This document shows positions 28,415-36,632 of a stretch of 59,890 nucleotides of DNA, one piece after another. The notes below the pieces were generated by a model that worked only from the letters and a program-made list of their open reading frames with translations, had not been told where the DNA came from and searched no databases. Positions within the stretch are counted from its first letter, which is position 1; each line of letters begins with the position of its first letter. The translations under genes and the position numbers were made by a program. The DNA is from Candidatus Zhuqueibacterota bacterium (GTDB lineage: Bacteria > Zhuqueibacterota > Zhuqueibacteria > Residuimicrobiales > Krinioviventaceae): positions 1 to 59,890 of the forward strand of contig JAFGKD010000115.1 of NCBI GenBank assembly GCA_016928775.1, in the 5' to 3' direction.

Positions 28415-29062
28415 ATGTATTATCATTCAAGGCTTTATAAAATTGTTGAAGATTTGACCAGGAAAGCGCAGTTGACGATGCCGCGTGTTTTTGTCATTCC
28501 CGATCGCACGCCGAACGAATTCGCCACGGGCCGAAATCCAAAGCACGCAGCTGCTGCAGCAACCGAAGGCATCCTGAAATTATTGAATGATGATGAATTA
28601 GAGGGAGTGATGGCGCACGAGTTGGCGCATGTGAAGCATCGCGATATTTTGACAGGAAAAATTGCCGCTACTTTTGCCGGCGCTATTGACATGCTGGGAC
28701 AATTTGCTCGCTATTCTGCGGCAAACCGTCAGCGGCGGCAAAATCCGATTGCGCTGCTTTTTATTATGGTGGGTGCGCCATTGGCCGCCATGCTAATCCG
28801 TTTTATGATTTCTCGTGTCCGCGAATATTCAGCTGATGCCGGGGGGGCGGACATCTCCGGAAAACCATTGGCCTTGGCAAATGCATTGCACAAGCTGCAC
28901 CAGGGCGTCGCAAAATATCCTATGACAAATGCAAATCCGGCTCATTCACACCTGTTTACTGTAAGTCCATTTCTTGGAGGCGTACAAAAACTTTTTTCCA
29001 CACACCCTCCAATCGAAGAACGCATTAGGCGACTTGAGCAAAAGTCTGCGGCAATATCTTGA
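28415..29062 (+). pseudogene. htpX: 5'-truncated htpX-like M48 metalloprotease
   Basis: The frame matches HtpX from RLYKIVEDLTRKAQLTMPRV onward: NEFATGRNPKHAAAAATEGI, the zinc site HELAHVKHRD, two central membrane segments, and the third-ligand region SRVREYSADAGGADISG, ending LFSTHPPIEERIRRLE. Usual HtpX proteins are ~280-300 residues with two N-terminal membrane segments (~70 residues). Here they are absent: resemblance begins at about 28421, only 20 bases after the DUF4332 stop, and there is no ribosome site at the ATG at 28415. A deletion that removed the htpX 5' end is the simplest reading. The catalytic motif is intact, so a shortened product translated by coupling cannot be excluded. 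Confidence 0.7.
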
Positions 29063-29142
29063 TCGAAATGCAAAATAAATAATGATCTTTGCAAATTGCT
29101 TGATGAAAATTTATTGAGAATGGAAACAAATCCCAAGTGATT

Positions 29143-29165
29143 GCCTATGATAAAGTATCATAGGC
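29143..29165 (+). terminator. Hairpin after the htpX remnant
   Basis: A perfect ten-base stem (GCCTATGATA / TATCATAGGC) with a three-base loop, followed by a weak T-rich stretch (TATTTACTAT). It lies 80 bases after the htpX stop and just before the next ribosome site. It could be a weak terminator or a leader hairpin. Confidence 0.5.
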
Positions 29166-29205
29166 TATTTACTATAATGGTTCCAATAAAGTGGAGGAAA
29201 GTAAC

Positions 29206-29484
29206 ATGACTGAACTAATCATTCAACTCATCAGTGGCGCTGTCGGAGGTAACATTGCCGGTGGTGTATTAAAAAACCTTAATCTTGGACCGGTCTGGAA
29301 TTCTGTAGTCGGTATTCTCGGCGGCGGATTGGGTGGTCAGCTGCTGAATGCCATAGGACTATTGGGACAGAGTGGCGGCGGCTTGGATATCGGTTCAATT
29401 ATTGGTAATGTCGCATCTTCGGGTGTTGGTGGCGCTGTGCTGCTGGTCATCGTAGGCTTGATCAAAAAAGCTCTTAAAAAATAG
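29206..29484 (+). CDS. Small glycine-rich membrane protein
   Basis: 92 residues from the ATG at 29206, chosen over an upstream in-frame ATG at 29191 because GTGGAGGAAAG lies directly before it. Almost the entire protein is hydrophobic and glycine-rich: IIQLISGAVGGNIAGGVLKN, VWNSVVGILGGGLGGQLLN, then VGGAVLLVIVGLIKKALKK with a basic end. Proteins with the GNxAGGxLKxxxLG...NSxxGxxGGxxG pattern are common in soil and sediment bacteria and remain uncharacterised. Two to three membrane segments with GxxxG-like packing suggest oligomerisation. It is a free-standing gene. Confidence 0.7.
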   Translation: MTELIIQLISGAVGGNIAGGVLKNLNLGPVWNSVVGILGGGLGGQLLNAIGLLGQSGGGLDIGSIIGNVASSGVGGAVLLVIVGLIKKALKK

Positions 29485-29700
29485 AGTCTGTATCCACAAT
29501 CTAAAAAAAGATTCAATGCAATACTAAACTGAGGAGCAATTAAAAAAATCATAGTAATTTCGCTTTTTATGGTCATCTTTCGGATGAGGTGTCGAGTGGT
29601 TTGTAACGCAGTGTCTTGGTCTTGATTTGTTACTGCGCAGTTCCAACTGTATCCGAAGGTCGGGCGCAAAATCGAAGAATCGATTTTTATCGCACCAAAT

Positions 29701-29726
29701 AAAGGCGCCTCACATCAAGGCGCCTT
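29701..29726. terminator. Bidirectional terminator between convergent genes
   Basis: AAAGGCGCC and GGCGCCTTT pair perfectly around a nine-base loop, with TTTTT on the plus strand and TTTATTT on the minus strand. It sits two bases beyond the stop of the HerA-like gene (minus) and ~215 bases after the small membrane protein (plus), in a gap that otherwise holds nothing recognisable. Confidence 0.85.
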
Positions 29727-29728
29727 TT

Positions 29729-32131
29729 TCATGCTAAAACCCATTCCCCGGTTGCGAGCTTCCAGTAGGGAGCCCAAACCAAGCATAATAGCTGAATATC
29801 AATGCCGGTTTTGCTTGGACGTATGAGTATCGTTTCCAATTCCTCCTCGAGTGCCTGAAATTGTTCTGCACTTTGATCGATATCCTCTTGAAAACGGTCT
29901 TGCAGCTCTTTGAGTTCAGCCTGCAAAATCTCCAGATTCTCCTCAGCCCGGGCGACATCACCAACTTCCTTTTGAATACGACCAGCACTGCGCATTGCAC
30001 TGCCGGCGCGTCCCATGGTGGAGTGACTCACGGCTTTACGTCCCATAAATGCTCCCAACAAGGTGGCTCCAACGTTAACCGCCGTTTGTAACTTTTGTTG
30101 TTTTGCCTGATGTTGCTCGCGATACAATCTGTCTTCCGCGGTGCGAATCCTGCGCTCAAGTGTTGCAATTTTGGTCGCGTACTTGTCGCGCAATTTATCT
30201 GTCCACTCGTCCCGCTGCTCGCGCGCCTGTTGCGCCAGCCGAGCGCGAAAATCTCGCTCGCTTTCACCAGGATTTGAGCTGAGTTTAAAATTGGGACTTT
30301 TAAGTAAAGTCAGTTTTTCCGAACGATAGATGAACTCCTTGAGATCAGCTTCCCAGCTTTTATAGCTTTTTGGATCTTTGGCTGCAGCCGGCACGGATTC
30401 AAAATATGCATTATTGTCTGCCTGCATACTGAAATTCGTTTCATCGATATCTATCCGTTGAGCGTGCTCCCACTGCACTGGCAGAGCTCCTTCAGCAATA
30501 TCCGTTAAAAGTCGAATTGGCTCCTGTACATCAATGCCTCGGCGACCATCAAAATAATGAATCATGGCTCGGGCATACAGCCTGGGGCGATATGCGAGCG
30601 AGCTATCTGGCGGCTGCACACTGCGCACGGGCATACAATAAGTTTTAATATCATCGGTTAGTGTTGGGCGACCGCTTGCTGCAGCGAGCTTGAAGTCTGT
30701 AACCAAACTCGGCGTCGATGCGGGTGCATAGACCTCTTGGCGGTTTAACTCTTTGATCTGCTGCCGCGTCATGGGGCCGCTTAGATAGGACATCGCCCAA
30801 CGGGAATGGAAAAGCACAGGAGCATCTTCATGAACGTTATGCAGCAGAAATATTCGTTTGCCAAGGCCGGCGATCAATTCATCCATACGTTTGATATCCA
30901 GCCCGGAAGAGCCCGAGCTCAAGCCGTCTAAAAGACGGGCACGGTCGCGTTCGGTCTGCAGCCGGCCAATGAACCAGGTGCCGATATTCGACAGGGCTTT
31001 ATAGTCCAGGTCCACCGGATTCTGGGTTGCGAGTACGACGCCCAGCCCAAATGCTCTCGCTTGCTTGAGCAGCGTCATGATCGGCTTTTTGGAAGGCGGA
31101 TTGCTTGTCGGTGGCAAATAGCCGTAGATCTCATCAAAATAGAGCAGCGCCCGCAAACTGGTGGTGCCGGACTGGCGTCGCATCCAGGCCAGGACCTGAT
31201 TCAGCAGCAATGATACAAAAAACATCCGTTCGACATCGGAGAGGTGCGCAATGTACATAATCGCCAGACGCGGTTTACCCTTATCCGTGTACAACAATTG
31301 ACCGACATCGAGCGCTGCACCCTGGAGCCAGGCTTGGAAGGCCGGCGCAGCCAATAGATTATTCAGCGCCATCGCGAGCTGGAATCGCTCTTTGCCAGGA
31401 TAAAATGCCTCGAGATCAAAAAAGCCCACCTTGTTCACGGGCGGCGCTTGTACAGCTTGAATCAGCATTGAAAGGTCAATGTCTTTGCTTTGCCCCCAAT
31501 AATGATTTAAAATCGTAGATAAAAGAATGTGCTCTCGACTTTGTAGCGGATCAGCATCCATACCCATGAGTCCCAGCAAACTCGTGACGGTGGATGCGAT
31601 GCGCTCGTTATAGCTGTCGGTGTCTTTTATCACCTCTGCCGGCGGAGCGGCAAAAGACTTGAGAATGGAGATCGGGGCGCCCGCAGTACTCCCCGGCGTG
31701 TAAATGGTCAGATCAGCTGACTCTTGTAATCGGCGAATGCGCTCCCCGGATTGATGCCAAGAGATCAACCCCTTTGCCCATAGGTCGGCCTGCTCTTGTG
31801 CGTAATCCTGGTCTGTTTTCCCTTTTTTGCGCGCTTCATCTTTGTTGATCCACGGCATAAAGTCCGCGGCTGTCAAATTGGGAAATTGCAGAACCAAATT
31901 GGTCATGTCACCTTTGGGATCGATGATGAGCGCTGGGATGCCGTCGATCGCCGCTTCTTCAAGCAGTGAAATACAAAGCCCGGTTTTGCCGCTGCCGGTC
32001 ATACCGAGACAAACCGCATGCGTCATCAAATCCTTGCTGTCATAAAGTAATAAATTGTCCATGACTGCGTTATCCTGGGGATTGACTTGTTTGCCAAGAT
32101 AAAAAAGGCCAAGCTTTTCATAATCCTGCAT
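29729..32131 (-). CDS. HerA-like DUF87 ATPase with C-terminal coiled coil
   Basis: 800 residues from the ATG at 32131, which has AAAGGG seven bases upstream; an ATG at 32146 has none. Walker A is GMTGSGKTG (~residue 45), followed by ALIIDPKGDMTNL; Walker B is LLYFDEIYGYLPP (~330), with ATQNPVDLDY and the arginine-bearing GRLQTERDRARLLDGL downstream. This is the helicase HerA/FtsK superfamily. Residues ~600-760 are charged and helical (REQRDEWTDKLRDKYATKIA; AEENLEILQAELKELQDRF) with a short glycine-rich hydrophobic stretch between (VGATLLGAFMGRK). HerA usually pairs with a NurA nuclease; none is adjacent, so a role in DNA translocation or an envelope-linked role is open. Divergent from the TPM gene. 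Confidence 0.8.
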   Translation of the reverse strand: MQDYEKLGLFYLGKQVNPQDNAVMDNLLLYDSKDLMTHAVCLGMTGSGKTGLCISLLEEAAIDGIPALIIDPKGDMTNLVLQFPNLTAADFMPWINKDEARKKGKTDQDYAQEQADLWAKGLISWHQSGERIRRLQESADLTIYTPGSTAGAPISILKSFAAPPAEVIKDTDSYNERIASTVTSLLGLMGMDADPLQSREHILLSTILNHYWGQSKDIDLSMLIQAVQAPPVNKVGFFDLEAFYPGKERFQLAMALNNLLAAPAFQAWLQGAALDVGQLLYTDKGKPRLAIMYIAHLSDVERMFFVSLLLNQVLAWMRRQSGTTSLRALLYFDEIYGYLPPTSNPPSKKPIMTLLKQARAFGLGVVLATQNPVDLDYKALSNIGTWFIGRLQTERDRARLLDGLSSGSSGLDIKRMDELIAGLGKRIFLLHNVHEDAPVLFHSRWAMSYLSGPMTRQQIKELNRQEVYAPASTPSLVTDFKLAAASGRPTLTDDIKTYCMPVRSVQPPDSSLAYRPRLYARAMIHYFDGRRGIDVQEPIRLLTDIAEGALPVQWEHAQRIDIDETNFSMQADNNAYFESVPAAAKDPKSYKSWEADLKEFIYRSEKLTLLKSPNFKLSSNPGESERDFRARLAQQAREQRDEWTDKLRDKYATKIATLERRIRTAEDRLYREQHQAKQQKLQTAVNVGATLLGAFMGRKAVSHSTMGRAGSAMRSAGRIQKEVGDVARAEENLEILQAELKELQDRFQEDIDQSAEQFQALEEELETILIRPSKTGIDIQLLCLVWAPYWKLATGEWVLA

Positions 32132-32280
32132 GATGTACCCTTTCATTTTTCATTGCTGGAATATAGCCAAATCAATATTCCCAGACAAAAAAAATAAATA
32201 TATTTTGCACTTGCACCTTGTGGAAAATTCCCTATATTTCTGCCATCAGAGTAATAATCAAAGTTCGTAGAGGCGCAACG

Positions 32281-33048
32281 ATGACCAAATCTCTCACCCT
32301 GCTCCTGCTGTTTGCCGCCATTTCGCTATGTGCGCAGCCGGATACTTTGCCCGCTTCTCATGGTGCTGTGAATGATTTTGCCAATGTTATTTCTGCAGTC
32401 TATGAGAGGAAGATTGAAGCGTTATGCATCAATGTATGGGAAAAGGCTGAGGTAGCGATCGTCGTCGCCACATTCAGCTCTATAGGTGACAGGGATTATC
32501 GTGAAGCGGCTAATAGTTTGTATGAACAGTGGGGGATTGGCGACAAACAGGAGAACAAAGGACTTCTCATTTACAATGTTGTTGATCAGCGGAAGGTGTG
32601 GATCGAGACGGGCTATGGTGTGGAGAGCTTTTTGAACGATGCGCGCGTCGGTGATGTCTATCGCGATATCATGCAGCCGCTGCTTGCAGAAGGTGATTAC
32701 GACAATGCTTTTTGGCAGGGCGTTCAGGCTTTTGCCGGCCTCATCGCGCAGGAGTATGGGCTTGATATTGAGAATTCGCTGCAGCCGCAAAGACCAAATT
32801 CGTCATCCGGCGGCAGCTTTTTGCCGATTATTTTCTTGATCATCATGATCTATCTTGTAGGCAAAAGTCGGCGACGACGTGCGGGAGGTCTGCTTCCGTG
32901 GCTTATTCTCGGTGGCTTGATGAATTCCGGCGGTCGGCAACATGGCGGATTCGGTGGCGGTTTTAACGGCGGCGGCAGTTTTGGCGGCGGTTTTAGCGGA
33001 TTTGGCGGCGGTATGAGCGGCGGCGGCGGCGCCGGCGGTGGCTATTAA
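32281..33048 (+). CDS. TPM-domain (YgcG-like) membrane protein
   Basis: 255 residues from the ATG at 32281 (AGAGG upstream; signal peptide SLTLLLLFAAISLCAQ). Residues ~28-160 are a TPM domain: VNDFANVISAVYERKIEAL, VAIVVATFSSIGD, YEQWGIGDKQENKGLLIYNV, WIETGYGVESFLNDARVG. A membrane segment follows (FLPIIFLIIMIYLVG), then a basic stretch and a Gly/Phe-rich tail (GGFGGGFNGGGSFGGGFSGF) typical of YgcG proteins. TPM domains occur in envelope proteins, including a phosphatase of the thylakoid lumen; bacterial members often sit with LemA, as here two genes on. It begins a four- or five-gene plus-strand run. Confidence 0.85.
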   Translation: MTKSLTLLLLFAAISLCAQPDTLPASHGAVNDFANVISAVYERKIEALCINVWEKAEVAIVVATFSSIGDRDYREAANSLYEQWGIGDKQENKGLLIYNVVDQRKVWIETGYGVESFLNDARVGDVYRDIMQPLLAEGDYDNAFWQGVQAFAGLIAQEYGLDIENSLQPQRPNSSSGGSFLPIIFLIIMIYLVGKSRRRRAGGLLPWLILGGLMNSGGRQHGGFGGGFNGGGSFGGGFSGFGGGMSGGGGAGGGY

Positions 33049-33073
33049 TATCGAAACATCTATTGGAGCATGC

Positions 33074-33799
33074 ATGGCACCTCATAAAAAATCTTTGTAC
33101 GCGACAATAAATATCTTTTTGCAGGATGTCAAAAATCTATTCAAGGATGAGATCATATCCGTGGTATTGTTTGGAAGCGCTGCGCGCGGCGACTATATTG
33201 CAAAAAAATCAGATATCAATTTTTTGGTTGTTCTGAATGACCAAGCCATGAATCGGCTTGCTGAGGTCCTGGTCTACATTGGCAAATGGACGAAACGCGG
33301 CATTTCAACGCCACTGTTTTTATCGGAACATTATATTACGACATCCACAGATGCTTTCCCCATTGAATTTTTGAGCCTGAAATTACACCATAAATTATTA
33401 TTTGGCAAAGATATCTTGTCTGCACTGGAGATTGCAGATTCGTATCTGCGGCTCAAGTGCGAAGAACAAATCAAAAGCAAGTTATTACATCTTCGCGAAG
33501 ATTTTCTGCACACGCGCGGCAAAAAATATATGATGCGACAATTGCTCATACAAACTGTACCGACTCTCGCGTCAATTTTTTCAGCGCTAATCGTGCTGAA
33601 AAAAGAAATTGTCCCGGCCGGCAAAGAAGCCATTATGATGAACACCGCTCGTCTTTTTGGCTTGAAGGAAGCAGTATTTCAACAGGTGCTCGACTTGCGA
33701 GCCGGCTCGGCAAAGCTCTCACAAAAGCAGCTCACATCTTTGTTGCAATCTTATATTGATGAATTGGCCAAATTAACTGATGTCATCGATCAATGGTGA
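33074..33799 (+). CDS. Nucleotidyltransferase-fold protein with altered DxD motif
   Basis: 241 residues from the ATG at 33074 (GGAG six bases upstream; an in-frame start at 33038 overlaps the TPM gene). Residues ~28-55 contain the MNT/Pol-beta nucleotidyltransferase signature VVLFGSAARGDYIAKKSDIN. Active members have D-x-D or D-x-E at that point; here the second acid is Asn. The C-terminal half is helical (IKSKLLHLREDFLHTRGKKY; PTLASIFSALIVLKKEIV), similar to the HEPN-like helices that follow such domains. It lies between the TPM and LemA genes, gaps of 25 and 18 bases, so it belongs to the same transcript. It could be an inactive or single-metal enzyme acting with the membrane pair. Confidence 0.75.
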   Translation: MAPHKKSLYATINIFLQDVKNLFKDEIISVVLFGSAARGDYIAKKSDINFLVVLNDQAMNRLAEVLVYIGKWTKRGISTPLFLSEHYITTSTDAFPIEFLSLKLHHKLLFGKDILSALEIADSYLRLKCEEQIKSKLLHLREDFLHTRGKKYMMRQLLIQTVPTLASIFSALIVLKKEIVPAGKEAIMMNTARLFGLKEAVFQQVLDLRAGSAKLSQKQLTSLLQSYIDELAKLTDVIDQW

Positions 33800-33817
33800 A
33801 ATTGAACGGAGGAATAA

Positions 33818-34444
33818 ATGCGTAAATCAAAATTTGGAATTGGCTGTCTCGGTGTGGTTGTCATCATTGTCATCATCGTCGTGATCGGTTATAATTTTTT
33901 CAAGGGTGCTTATAACAAGTTTGTCACGCTGGATGAGCAGGTCAATGGCAGTTGGGCGCAGGTTGAGAATGTGCTGCAACGCCGGATGGATTTGATTCCA
34001 AATCTTGTTGAAACCGTCAAAGGTTATGCCGCACATGAGCGTGAAACACTGGAGGCAGTCATCAATGCGCGCTCCAAAGCGACCCAGGTTCAGGTGAATG
34101 CCGGGGAGCTGGCCAACAATCCGGAATTATTGAATCAATATATGGAAGCTCAGAACGGTCTCAGCTCTGCTTTGAGTCGTTTGATGGTTGTTGTGGAGCA
34201 ATATCCTGATTTAAAAGCAAACCAGAATTTCATTCGTCTGCAGGATGAACTCGCCGGGACTGAAAACCGCATTGCTGTGGAGCGTCGCCGGTTTAATGAA
34301 ACGGTGCAAGCATATAATCAGCACATACGCGTTTTTCCAAATAATATATTGGCCGGATTGTTTAATTTCGACAAAAGAGCATATTTTGAAGCGCCGGCAG
34401 AAGCCGAGCAAGCGCCAAAAGTGGATTTTAGCACGTCCGGCTAA
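33818..34444 (+). CDS. lemA: LemA family membrane protein
   Basis: 208 residues. A single N-terminal membrane helix (LGVVVIIVIIVVIGYNFF, residues ~9-27) is followed by the family signature NKFVTLDEQVNGSWAQVENV, LQRRMDLIPNLVETVKGYA, then ETLEAVINARSKA, PDLKANQNFIRLQDELAGTE, NRIAVERRRFNETVQAYN and FPNNILAGLF. The domain is a long helical bundle placed outside the cytoplasm or in the periplasm. LemA function is unsettled; in several bacteria it accompanies TPM proteins. GGAGG lies upstream of the ATG. The stop is 32 bases before the nicotinamidase-like gene. Confidence 0.92.
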   Translation: MRKSKFGIGCLGVVVIIVIIVVIGYNFFKGAYNKFVTLDEQVNGSWAQVENVLQRRMDLIPNLVETVKGYAAHERETLEAVINARSKATQVQVNAGELANNPELLNQYMEAQNGLSSALSRLMVVVEQYPDLKANQNFIRLQDELAGTENRIAVERRRFNETVQAYNQHIRVFPNNILAGLFNFDKRAYFEAPAEAEQAPKVDFSTSG

Positions 34445-34476
34445 GATTGTTTGAAAGGAAGGCGGAGGCACAAGCT

Positions 34477-35403
34477 ATGTCGTTCCCACGATTTTATAAT
34501 CCCGATCGCATTGGCACGCTGTTTTATCCGAATGTCGCTGAAATCGCCGCCGATGCAGAGATGTTGTCTATTCAACCAGCCGATGAGGATAAAACCAAGC
34601 TCCTGTTGATGATCATCGATATGCAGGTTGACTTTTGTCACGAGCCGGGATCACTGTTTGTACCAGGCGCTCCAGGGGATGTGCAACGGGTCATAGAATT
34701 TATTTATCAAAATGCAGAGAGGATAACATCAATCATTTGCTCTCTGGATTCTCACTATCCAATACAAATTTTTCATCCGGTTTGGTGGGCGGATGCGCAG
34801 GGACGTCATCCGGAGCCGTTCACCATCATCTCGGTTTCGGATGTCGAGCACGGGACGTGGCGGCCACTACGGCAACGTAAATGGTCGATCCATTATGTCA
34901 AACAACTGCAACAAAAAGCAAAAAAGCAATTGACGATTTGGCCCTATCATGTGCCCATCGGCGGCGTGGGCAATGCCCTTGATCCCGAGTTATGGTCGGC
35001 GGTGTTTTGGCATTCGATAGCGCGCAAGAGTCAGCCGGTCTTGTGGACGAAAGGGAGTCTTGCCAAAACCGAGCATTATTCAATCATCAGACCCGAGATC
35101 GAGATCACACCGCAACAAAATCAACCCACGGTTGACCGTTTTGTCGATTTGATCGATCACTATGATTATGTTTATTTAGCCGGTGAAGCGGAGAGCCATT
35201 GTGTGTTGGAGACTATCAAAGACATTGTGGATTTATTGCAGGCGTACCCAGACAAATTGTCCAAGATATTCATTTTACAAGATTGTATGTCAGCCGTCGT
35301 TCATCCCGAAATAGATTTTCATGCTCTGGCCCGGGAAGAGTTTGCAAAATATGAGGAACAGGGAATCCAGTTTGTCAGCAGCACAGATGCGTTAGCGGAA
35401 TGA
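34477..35403 (+). CDS. Isochorismatase-fold amidohydrolase, probable nicotinamidase
   Basis: 308 residues from the ATG at 34477 (GGAGG eight bases upstream; a TTG start at 34447 is less likely). The PncA-type sites can be placed: Asp in MIIDMQVDFCHEPGSLFVPG; metal ligands in CSLDSHYPIQIFHPV (Asp, His, His); Lys in VLWTKGSLAKTEHYS; Cys in YLAGEAESHCVLETIKDI. Nicotinamidases are usually ~180-220 residues; the extra length is an N-terminal ~40 residues and an expanded middle. The reaction would be nicotinamide to nicotinate, and the next gene, eight bases away, uses nicotinate, which makes the assignment convincing. Part of the plus-strand run that starts with the TPM gene. Confidence 0.8.
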   Translation: MSFPRFYNPDRIGTLFYPNVAEIAADAEMLSIQPADEDKTKLLLMIIDMQVDFCHEPGSLFVPGAPGDVQRVIEFIYQNAERITSIICSLDSHYPIQIFHPVWWADAQGRHPEPFTIISVSDVEHGTWRPLRQRKWSIHYVKQLQQKAKKQLTIWPYHVPIGGVGNALDPELWSAVFWHSIARKSQPVLWTKGSLAKTEHYSIIRPEIEITPQQNQPTVDRFVDLIDHYDYVYLAGEAESHCVLETIKDIVDLLQAYPDKLSKIFILQDCMSAVVHPEIDFHALAREEFAKYEEQGIQFVSSTDALAE

Positions 35404-35411
35404 GGTGAATG

Positions 35412-36617
35412 ATGAAAAAACGCTTGCCCAGTCATGTTTTTGATTTGCCTGTTCAAGAGATCCGACGCGGCTATCGTAGTGATATCTATTTTTGGCGGGA
35501 AAAAATTGCCCTTGAACAACACGATTTGCATCCGAACGTGACGATGCAGATTTTTCAGAAAAAAGAGGCGATTTTGTGTGGCGTGGATGAAGCGCTCGCC
35601 ATACTTTTGGTCGGGGCCGGCAGATACAGTGATTATCAAAAGGTTTATCAACTTTTCGATCGATTTATAGAGTTGAAAAGCAAAGCCAGAGAATATTTTA
35701 TTCATGATAAAAAAAAGTATCTGCAACTACTCGATGAAAAAATGAAGGTATCGGAAGAGCTGGACAGCTTGTGGATCAGCGAATTCGAACAGCTCGAGAT
35801 CAACGCACTATACGATGGTGATGCCATCGATCCCTGGGAGTCGATTATGCTGATATCGGGTGACGCGGCTTCTTTTGCCCATTTGGAAACGCTTTATTTG
35901 GGCGTGTTAGCGCGTCGTACCAAAGTGGCGACCAATGTGTTTAACGTTGTGCAGGCAGCCGCCGGCAAAACAGTTCTTTTTTTCCCGGCGAGATTTGATC
36001 ATTGGTCAGTGCAGGGTGGAGATGGCTACGCGGCGTATATTGGCGGGGCCTCCGGCGTGTCGACAGAGGCGCAAGGCGAATGGTGGGGCGCCAAGGCTGC
36101 CGGCACGGTGCCGCACGCCCTGATTGCAGCGGTTGGCGGCGATACGGTGATGGCTGTCAAAATATTTGGCGAGAGCTATCCGGAGGTCAATCTCGTGGCT
36201 TTGGTTGATTTTGATAATGATTGCGTCAAGACGGCAATGGAATGTGCGCGTGCTTTGGGCGAAAAGTTGTGGGGGGTGCGTCTGGATACATCAGAAAACC
36301 TGGTGGACAAATCCATTATTACCGAAATGGGGCCATTTCGGCCCAATGGGGTTATTCCTGAATTGGTCGATAAAACCAGACGCGCATTGGATAGGGAAGG
36401 TTTTCAGCACGTCAAGATCATCGTATCGGGCGGATTTAGTCCGGAAAAAATTGCTCTGTTTGAGCGCGAAGGTGTGCCGGTGGATGCTTATGGTGTGGGC
36501 AGCGCGTTGTTCAATGGATCAATCGACTTTACTGCTGATATTGTACTGCTCGAAGGTAACCCGTGCGCCAAAGTTGGCAGAAGCTACCGACCAAATGAGC
36601 GGCTGTGCGTTGTTTAA
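35412..36617 (+). CDS. Nicotinate phosphoribosyltransferase-family enzyme
   Basis: About 401 residues; ATG codons at 35409 and 35412 both follow a GAGG, the second with the better spacing. Features of the family: RRGYRSDIYFWREK, the substrate region PWESIMLISGDAASFAHLET, LGVLARRTKVATNVFNVVQA, FFPARFDHWSVQGGDGYAAY, then VSTEAQGEWWGAKAAGTVPH (usual GTxxH), and the phosphate-binding region IIVSGGFSPEKIALFE, DAYGVGSALF. It makes nicotinate mononucleotide from nicotinate, PRPP and ATP for NAD salvage. It resembles the archaeal/thermophile-type short NAPRT more than E. coli PncB. Convergent with proA. Confidence 0.85.
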   Translation: MKKRLPSHVFDLPVQEIRRGYRSDIYFWREKIALEQHDLHPNVTMQIFQKKEAILCGVDEALAILLVGAGRYSDYQKVYQLFDRFIELKSKAREYFIHDKKKYLQLLDEKMKVSEELDSLWISEFEQLEINALYDGDAIDPWESIMLISGDAASFAHLETLYLGVLARRTKVATNVFNVVQAAAGKTVLFFPARFDHWSVQGGDGYAAYIGGASGVSTEAQGEWWGAKAAGTVPHALIAAVGGDTVMAVKIFGESYPEVNLVALVDFDNDCVKTAMECARALGEKLWGVRLDTSENLVDKSIITEMGPFRPNGVIPELVDKTRRALDREGFQHVKIIVSGGFSPEKIALFEREGVPVDAYGVGSALFNGSIDFTADIVLLEGNPCAKVGRSYRPNERLCVV

Positions 36618-36632
36618 AGAATCAGCACCGAG

